Shown: positions 12,627 through 16,720 of the stretch, piece after piece
Position numbering within the stretch: position 1 is the first letter of the stretch
How the letters are laid out: every line of letters begins with the position of its first letter
Assembly (NCBI GenBank): GCA_964495755.1
Contig: CAZBXU010000082.1
Coordinates: 1-16,720, forward strand
From: JAFGQJ01 sp964495755
Lineage (GTDB): Bacteria; Spirochaetota; Spirochaetia; SZUA-6; DRHE01
Reading direction: 5' to 3'
DNA: 16,720 nt
The notes under the pieces: model-generated
Seen by the model: only the letters and a program-made list of their open reading frames with translations
Databases searched by the model: none
Told to the model about the DNA's origin: nothing
Made by a program: the position numbers and the translations under genes

Positions 12627-14042
12627 ATGCTCATCCTCAAGATCGCCCTGCGCACACTGCTGCGCCGTCGAAGCCGGATGATCGCCATCGGGATCCTGGT
12701 AGCCTTCGGTACCTTCCTATTGGTGTTCGGCGGCACCTTTACCCGCTCGGCCCGGGAGGCCTCCAGGAGCTCGATCATCGACAATTTTACCGGGGACTTC
12801 ATTGTCTACTCCGCCGATTCGAAAGAGAAGCCCTCTCCGTTCGCCTTTCAGACCCCGCTGCCCAATATCAAGAACATCGAGGGGATCAAGAGCTTCCTCG
12901 GCGGGCTGCCCGAGGTGGAAACCATCGTGCCCTACGCCCAAAACTACGGGCTGATCCAGGTCGAGCGCGGCGGCACCAAGGTCGACCTTCCGTTCATCTT
13001 TTACGCGATCGACCCTTCACCGTACCGCCGGATCTTCCGCAACGCCTCGATGATCCAGGGGGAGTTCTTCGGCGTAGACCAGGGGCGGGCGGCGCAGAGC
13101 GGAGTTCTGATCAGCCAGTTCCAGAACGGTCAGTACGAGAAGAACTACGGCGTCACCCTCGAGGTCGGCGAGCCTCTGACTTTGCTGGGGCTGACCGAAG
13201 GGGGCTCGGTCAACGCCGTGAGCTCGCGCCTCCTGGGCGTCTTCGAACCCAGGTACTACAAGAACGTCTTCAACTACATCAACTTCCTCGATATCACCTC
13301 CTACTCGAACCTGTACAACTTCACCGGGGTCAGCGCCGACAGTCTGCCCAGCGGCTTCACCGAGGGTTTGGACCAGGCACTGCAGAGTGAGGACAGCCTC
13401 TTCGATCTGGCCAACAACGCGGACTTCGGTAAGATCGACGTGTCGACCCTGAAGTCCGAAGCCCTCTCGGGCTACACCATGATCGCGGTCAAACTTAAAA
13501 GTTACCACCAGCTGGAAAAGGTCATGGCGGGGGTGGCTGCTCGCGGGGACCTGAATATCGAGGTATCCCGCTGGGACGAGGCCTCGGGCTTCTTCGCCCG
13601 CATCGCTTCAGCTCTCCAGGCCTTCATCTACCTGGCCACAGCGCTGATCTTCCTGGTGGTCATCTTCATCTTCATGAACACCCTGATCATCAGCATCATC
13701 GAGCGCACCTCCGAGATCGGGACCATGCGCGCGGTGGGGGCGGAACGCCGCTTCGTGCGCCGGCTGTTCCTGACCGAAACCCTGATCCTGAACGCCTTCT
13801 TCAGCCTGGCGGCCATGGTGGTCGCCCTTGTGGTCCTGCTGGTACTGAGACCGGGGGGCATCCCGCTCCCGGAGGCGATCTCGCAGTACCTGATCGGCGG
13901 GGGAAACCTCCCCCTGCGGTTGAGCTCCCTGCCCTTCGTGCAGGCCCTGGCTATCGTGATCGTGGCCTCGGCGATCGCCACCCTGTATCCGATCCGGGTG
14001 GCCACGGCCATCACCCCCCTGCGGGCGATGAGCGACAAGTAG
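12627..14042 (+). CDS. FtsX-type ABC permease with large periplasmic domain (LolC/E- or MacB-like), first of two
   Basis: The 471-residue protein has one membrane helix near the N-terminus (about 17-40, after a basic RTLLRRRSR). A periplasmic MacB-PCD-like domain follows (about 45-330). The C-terminal FtsX domain has three helices at about 335-360, 385-410 and 430-452, ending in TLYPIRVATAITPLRAM. The motif ERTSEIGTMRAVGAERRFVRR after the second helix is the conserved coupling segment that contacts the ATPase. Such permeases extract lipoproteins or lipids from the outer leaflet of the inner membrane, or push periplasmic cargo. Start at 12627 is supported by AAGGAA in the end of the ATPase gene, 4 nt downstream of its stop. 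The protein is a little longer than LolC/E (about 400-415), with additional sequence in the periplasmic part. Confidence 0.92.
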   Translation: MLILKIALRTLLRRRSRMIAIGILVAFGTFLLVFGGTFTRSAREASRSSIIDNFTGDFIVYSADSKEKPSPFAFQTPLPNIKNIEGIKSFLGGLPEVETIVPYAQNYGLIQVERGGTKVDLPFIFYAIDPSPYRRIFRNASMIQGEFFGVDQGRAAQSGVLISQFQNGQYEKNYGVTLEVGEPLTLLGLTEGGSVNAVSSRLLGVFEPRYYKNVFNYINFLDITSYSNLYNFTGVSADSLPSGFTEGLDQALQSEDSLFDLANNADFGKIDVSTLKSEALSGYTMIAVKLKSYHQLEKVMAGVAARGDLNIEVSRWDEASGFFARIASALQAFIYLATALIFLVVIFIFMNTLIISIIERTSEIGTMRAVGAERRFVRRLFLTETLILNAFFSLAAMVVALVVLLVLRPGGIPLPEAISQYLIGGGNLPLRLSSLPFVQALAIVIVASAIATLYPIRVATAITPLRAMSDK

Positions 14043-14054
14043 CGGGGGTCAGCC

Positions 14055-15346
14055 ATGAATATGCTGCTCCGTGTAGCTATCAAGAACGTGTTCCGTCAGA
14101 AGAAGCGCAGCTTCACCCTGGGAGTCAACTACGCGATCGTGACCTTCATCCTGGTACTGCTGTTCTCGTTTTCCCAGGGAGCGCGGGTCAACATCACCTC
14201 CAACCTGGTGCGCTCCTCCGCCGGCCACATCACGATTTCCGGGCAGTACATCGTCTCGGGACGGGTGTACAGTGGGCTCCTCCGCACCCCCGAGATCATC
14301 ACGACAATCCGCCGAACCCTGGGAGCCGACACCCAGGTGCTGCCGCGTTATCTGCTCAGCTCAGCAGTGTACTACAAGGGGCTATCCAAACGCCTCTCGT
14401 TCGTTGGCATCGACACCGGAATAGAGCAGGGATTTCGGAACCAGATCACCTTTGTGGCGGGAGACTGGCAAGGATTCGTGGACGGCCCGAACGCCGTGGT
14501 CATGCCGCAGGCCACCGCCGAGTACTTCGGACTGGGCTATGACGACGAGGTGCTGATCTCCACCCGTACCCGCTTAGGAGCCTTCAACACAGGCACCCTC
14601 AAGATCAAGGGGATCTACACCACCAACAACTTCTTCATCCAGAACCAGGTCCTGGCCCATTTCGAGTTCCTGCGTGCCCTGGATCTGGCTCCGGAAGACG
14701 CCGCCTCGACCCTGTACGTATACCTGCCCTCCACCAACGGCCTGGCGGACAAGCGAGACCGGCTGATTCCGGCCCTGGAAAACGAGGGTTTCGAGGTTTC
14801 CAAACCAAAGAACGACACGGAGGCCGTGGCCGCTATTACCGCCGCCTCGCCGCGCTACGAGCTCGACAAAGAGGGCCGCGACCGGGTACGGCTGACCCTG
14901 GCCACCATCGACGAGGTCCTGGGCCTGGCACGCAACATCCTGAACGCGGTCAACGGGGTGGGCACCCTGATCGCGGCGATCATGCTGTTCATCATCGCCG
15001 TGTCGATCTTCATCAACCTGCGGATGAGCATCAACGAGCGCCTGCGGGAGATCGGCACGATGCGCACCATCGGCATGGAAGCCGGGGGCGTCACCGGGCT
15101 GTTCATGCTGGAGAGCATCCTTCTAGCCCTGATCTTCTCCCTGATCGGCACGGGGGTAGCGCTCGGAACGGCGGCCCTGCTGCGCTTCGTGATCGTGCTG
15201 CCCCTGTCGGGCAACGCCGCCCTGTTCCTGAACCAGGGCCACCTGATGCTGGTTCCGCGGGTGACCGACATACTCATGATCATCACCATCATCACGGGTT
15301 TCTCGGCCCTGTTCTCGTACTTCCCGGCCCGCCGGGGCGGGAAGAT
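14055..15346 (+). CDS. Second FtsX-type ABC permease, C-terminus lost in the assembly gap
   Basis: 430 complete codons are visible before the run of N. An N-terminal helix (about 20-42), a periplasmic domain (about 45-290) and three C-terminal helices (about 297-322, 350-375, 410-427) are present. The coupling motif INERLREIGTMRTIGMEAGG is clear. The sequence ends FSYFPARRGGK, which in this family is normally followed by about 10-15 more residues, so almost all of the gene is here. An open frame through the N run and beyond would be an artefact because the next real gene is in another frame. It overlaps functionally with the first permease: the two should form a heterodimer on an ATPase dimer, as LolCDE does. 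It starts 13 nt after the first permease stop, with GGGGG upstream. Confidence 0.92.
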
Positions 15347-15446
15347 NNNNNNNNNNNNNNNNNNNNNNNNNNNNNNNNNNNNNNNNNNNNNNNNNNNNNN
15401 NNNNNNNNNNNNNNNNNNNNNNNNNNNNNNNNNNNNNNNNNNNNNN
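15347..15446. other. Assembly gap of 100 N
   Basis: The run is exactly 100 N, the usual placeholder for a scaffold gap of unknown length. The end of the second permease lies in it. Because the permease lacks only about 10-15 residues and the next Shine-Dalgarno starts right after the gap, the true gap may be short, but an extra small gene inside it cannot be excluded. Confidence 0.95.
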
Positions 15447-15459
15447 AAAGGAGGGAATT

Positions 15460-16720
15460 ATGACCAAGCGAACCAGGATCGTCGTCGTTGCAGCCTTGGT
15501 ACTTTGGACCATCGTGGCCGCCGGGCTCCAAGCCCAGGACGCTTCCACTCCCGCGGGGGGGCCGGATCCGGGAGGCGGCGCCCCTGCTTTGTCGGAGGAG
15601 GACATCTTCCAGTCCGGAGCTTTCGACCAGGCTGTCCAGCAGAGCAAGCAGGAGGAGCAGAAAAACAAGCTCGAGTACCTTTTCGGCGGGGTCTTCCTCT
15701 TCGCAAGCACCCTGGAGAGCACCGCGGCCTTTGAGGGCTACACGGCCTCGGGGGGCTTCTCGGGTAAAGCCTTCGTGCGGATCGGTGTTCCCAGCTACGG
15801 ATCGCTGTACCTGGGGTACAACTTCAATCACTCCCTCTTCCAGGGGGAGGCCGGATCCGTAGCCTTCGCCGCTCCCGGGGAGGACCTGTTCGCCAACACC
15901 TTCGCCCTATCGGAGTTCTACCTAAGCTTCGACCTGGCCAAGGTGCTGTTCATCCGGATCGGCAACCAGCTCATCGCCTGGGGACCTTCGGTGGTCTGGA
16001 CTCCGGTGGACTTCATCAACCGGGAACGCCTCGATCCCCAGGCGTCGGTCGACCTGCGGGTCGGCAAGCCCAGCGTTCGTATTCATCTGCCGATGAAAAG
16101 CTCGAATTTCTTCCTGTTTACGGATTTCTCCTACACGGTGGTCGAGACTCCGGCGGACAGCGGCGACTACGTGGTCCAGAACCTGTTCGAGAAGACCAAC
16201 TTCGGGCTGCGCTGGGACTTGACCGCCCTGGGCTTCGAGTTTGGATTGAGCGGCTACCTGGGTGCGGACATACAGAACCGCTTGGGTTTCGATCTCTCCG
16301 GTCGGGTCCTGGCCACGGATGTTTACGGTGAGCTGGCCTTTGCCCTTCCCTCCCCGTCGAAGGATTTCAGCTATGCTTCTGCGCTGGGCTTTCAGCGTAC
16401 CCTGGGGGAGCTCAAAAAGTGGAATCTTCAGGGCGAGTTCTTCTACAACTCCGCGGGCGAGAACGACAGCAGCGATTACGCTACCATCACGGGTTTCGCC
16501 GACGGCGATTACATACCCTTTTACGTGGGCCGCATGTACGCGTACGCGGGGATTACAAAACAGGACCTGATCGGGACGTTTCTGGATGGGACCTTGTCAG
16601 GGTTCATGAATATCTCCGATCTGTCCTACACCGTGAACCTGAAGGGCAGCTTCGATATCCCCAAGATGATTCCCTTCAGCCTCTCCCTCGGTTACAGCGG
16701 CGGAGGAGAGGGTAAGGAGT
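15460..16720 (+). CDS. Large outer-membrane beta-barrel protein of the ABC/FtsX operon, truncated by the window edge
   Basis: From the ATG at 15460, 420 codons run without a stop to the window end. A strong AAAGGAGGG lies 5-13 nt upstream. The protein opens with a signal peptide (MTKRTRIVVVAALVLW..., probable cleavage after GLQA at about 25). A Pro/Gly-rich linker follows (about 27-42), then a short coiled-coil-prone helix (AVQQSKQEEQKNKLEYL, about 58-74). From about 75 onward it shows alternating aromatic/hydrophobic strands typical of an outer-membrane barrel. RIGNQLIAWGPS (166-177) followed by VDFIN resembles the 'GxQ..xWG' segment of DUF1302-type porins, but that family link is only suggestive. 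Position directly behind the two permeases suggests it is the outer-membrane part or client of the transporter. It is not related in sequence to the Omp85-like barrel at 7531-8715 as far as I can see. Confidence 0.85.
   Translation, partial: MTKRTRIVVVAALVLWTIVAAGLQAQDASTPAGGPDPGGGAPALSEEDIFQSGAFDQAVQQSKQEEQKNKLEYLFGGVFLFASTLESTAAFEGYTASGGFSGKAFVRIGVPSYGSLYLGYNFNHSLFQGEAGSVAFAAPGEDLFANTFALSEFYLSFDLAKVLFIRIGNQLIAWGPSVVWTPVDFINRERLDPQASVDLRVGKPSVRIHLPMKSSNFFLFTDFSYTVVETPADSGDYVVQNLFEKTNFGLRWDLTALGFEFGLSGYLGADIQNRLGFDLSGRVLATDVYGELAFALPSPSKDFSYASALGFQRTLGELKKWNLQGEFFYNSAGENDSSDYATITGFADGDYIPFYVGRMYAYAGITKQDLIGTFLDGTLSGFMNISDLSYTVNLKGSFDIPKMIPFSLSLGYSGGGEGKE

Noticed and set aside
15488..15862. 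Plus-strand frame of 124 codons over the start of the barrel gene
   Set aside because: It is out of frame with the signal-peptide-bearing barrel, Arg/Ser/Pro-rich as expected for a shadow frame in GC-rich DNA, and has no ribosome site.

Overview
The window looks like chromosomal sequence from a diderm (outer-membrane) bacterium. Supporting features are two predicted outer-membrane beta-barrels with Sec signal peptides, a membrane-anchored HtrA protease with two PDZ domains, LolD/FtsX-type ABC transporter genes and an OmpR-type two-component system. GC content is moderately high, genes are tightly packed and Shine-Dalgarno sites are strong. The overall style (FtsX-pair exporter next to a barrel gene, YugP-type peptidase, eRF1-like small protein) reminds me of free-living Spirochaetota, but nothing seen here proves the phylum. 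A run of exactly 100 N at 15347-15446 marks a scaffold gap, so this is a draft or metagenome assembly. I see no rRNA, tRNA, CRISPR array, insertion sequence or phage gene.

Layout. Positions 1-11001 are entirely minus-strand genes. Read in transcription order (right to left) they are: an SPFH/stomatin-like membrane protein (11001-10117); a potassium-channel-like protein lacking a recognisable selectivity filter, overlapping by one base a ZIP-family metal transporter (9902-8800); a signal-peptide-bearing barrel with an Omp85-type IRGY motif (8715-7531); an OmpR/CusS-like response regulator and histidine kinase overlapping by 20 nt (7350-5313); the HtrA protease (5178-3634), which has its own promoter carrying a palindrome over the -35 region and a strong terminator; an eRF1-like small protein (3325-2912); a membrane sensor broken by a one-base frameshift and lacking any output domain (2700-1109); a YugP-type zinc peptidase (939-256); and the start of an MprF/YbhN-like membrane protein running off the left edge.

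From 11232 onward the genes are on the plus strand: a secreted DOMON-domain protein started by TTG; a good sigma-70 promoter and a roughly 110-nt leader with nested inverted repeats; then a four-gene cluster of a LolD/MacB-like ATPase, two FtsX-type permeases and a large outer-membrane beta-barrel. The barrel begins just after the N gap and runs off the right edge.

The common theme is the cell envelope. The two-component system, HtrA and the Omp85-like barrel look like an envelope-quality-control neighbourhood. The ATPase/permease/permease/barrel cluster looks like a trans-envelope lipid or lipoprotein export machine in which the outer-membrane part is encoded with the inner-membrane engine. 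That cluster is the best candidate for an under-described system. The filterless channel-like protein coupled to ZIP and the kinase-less, frameshifted sensor are the next most unusual items.
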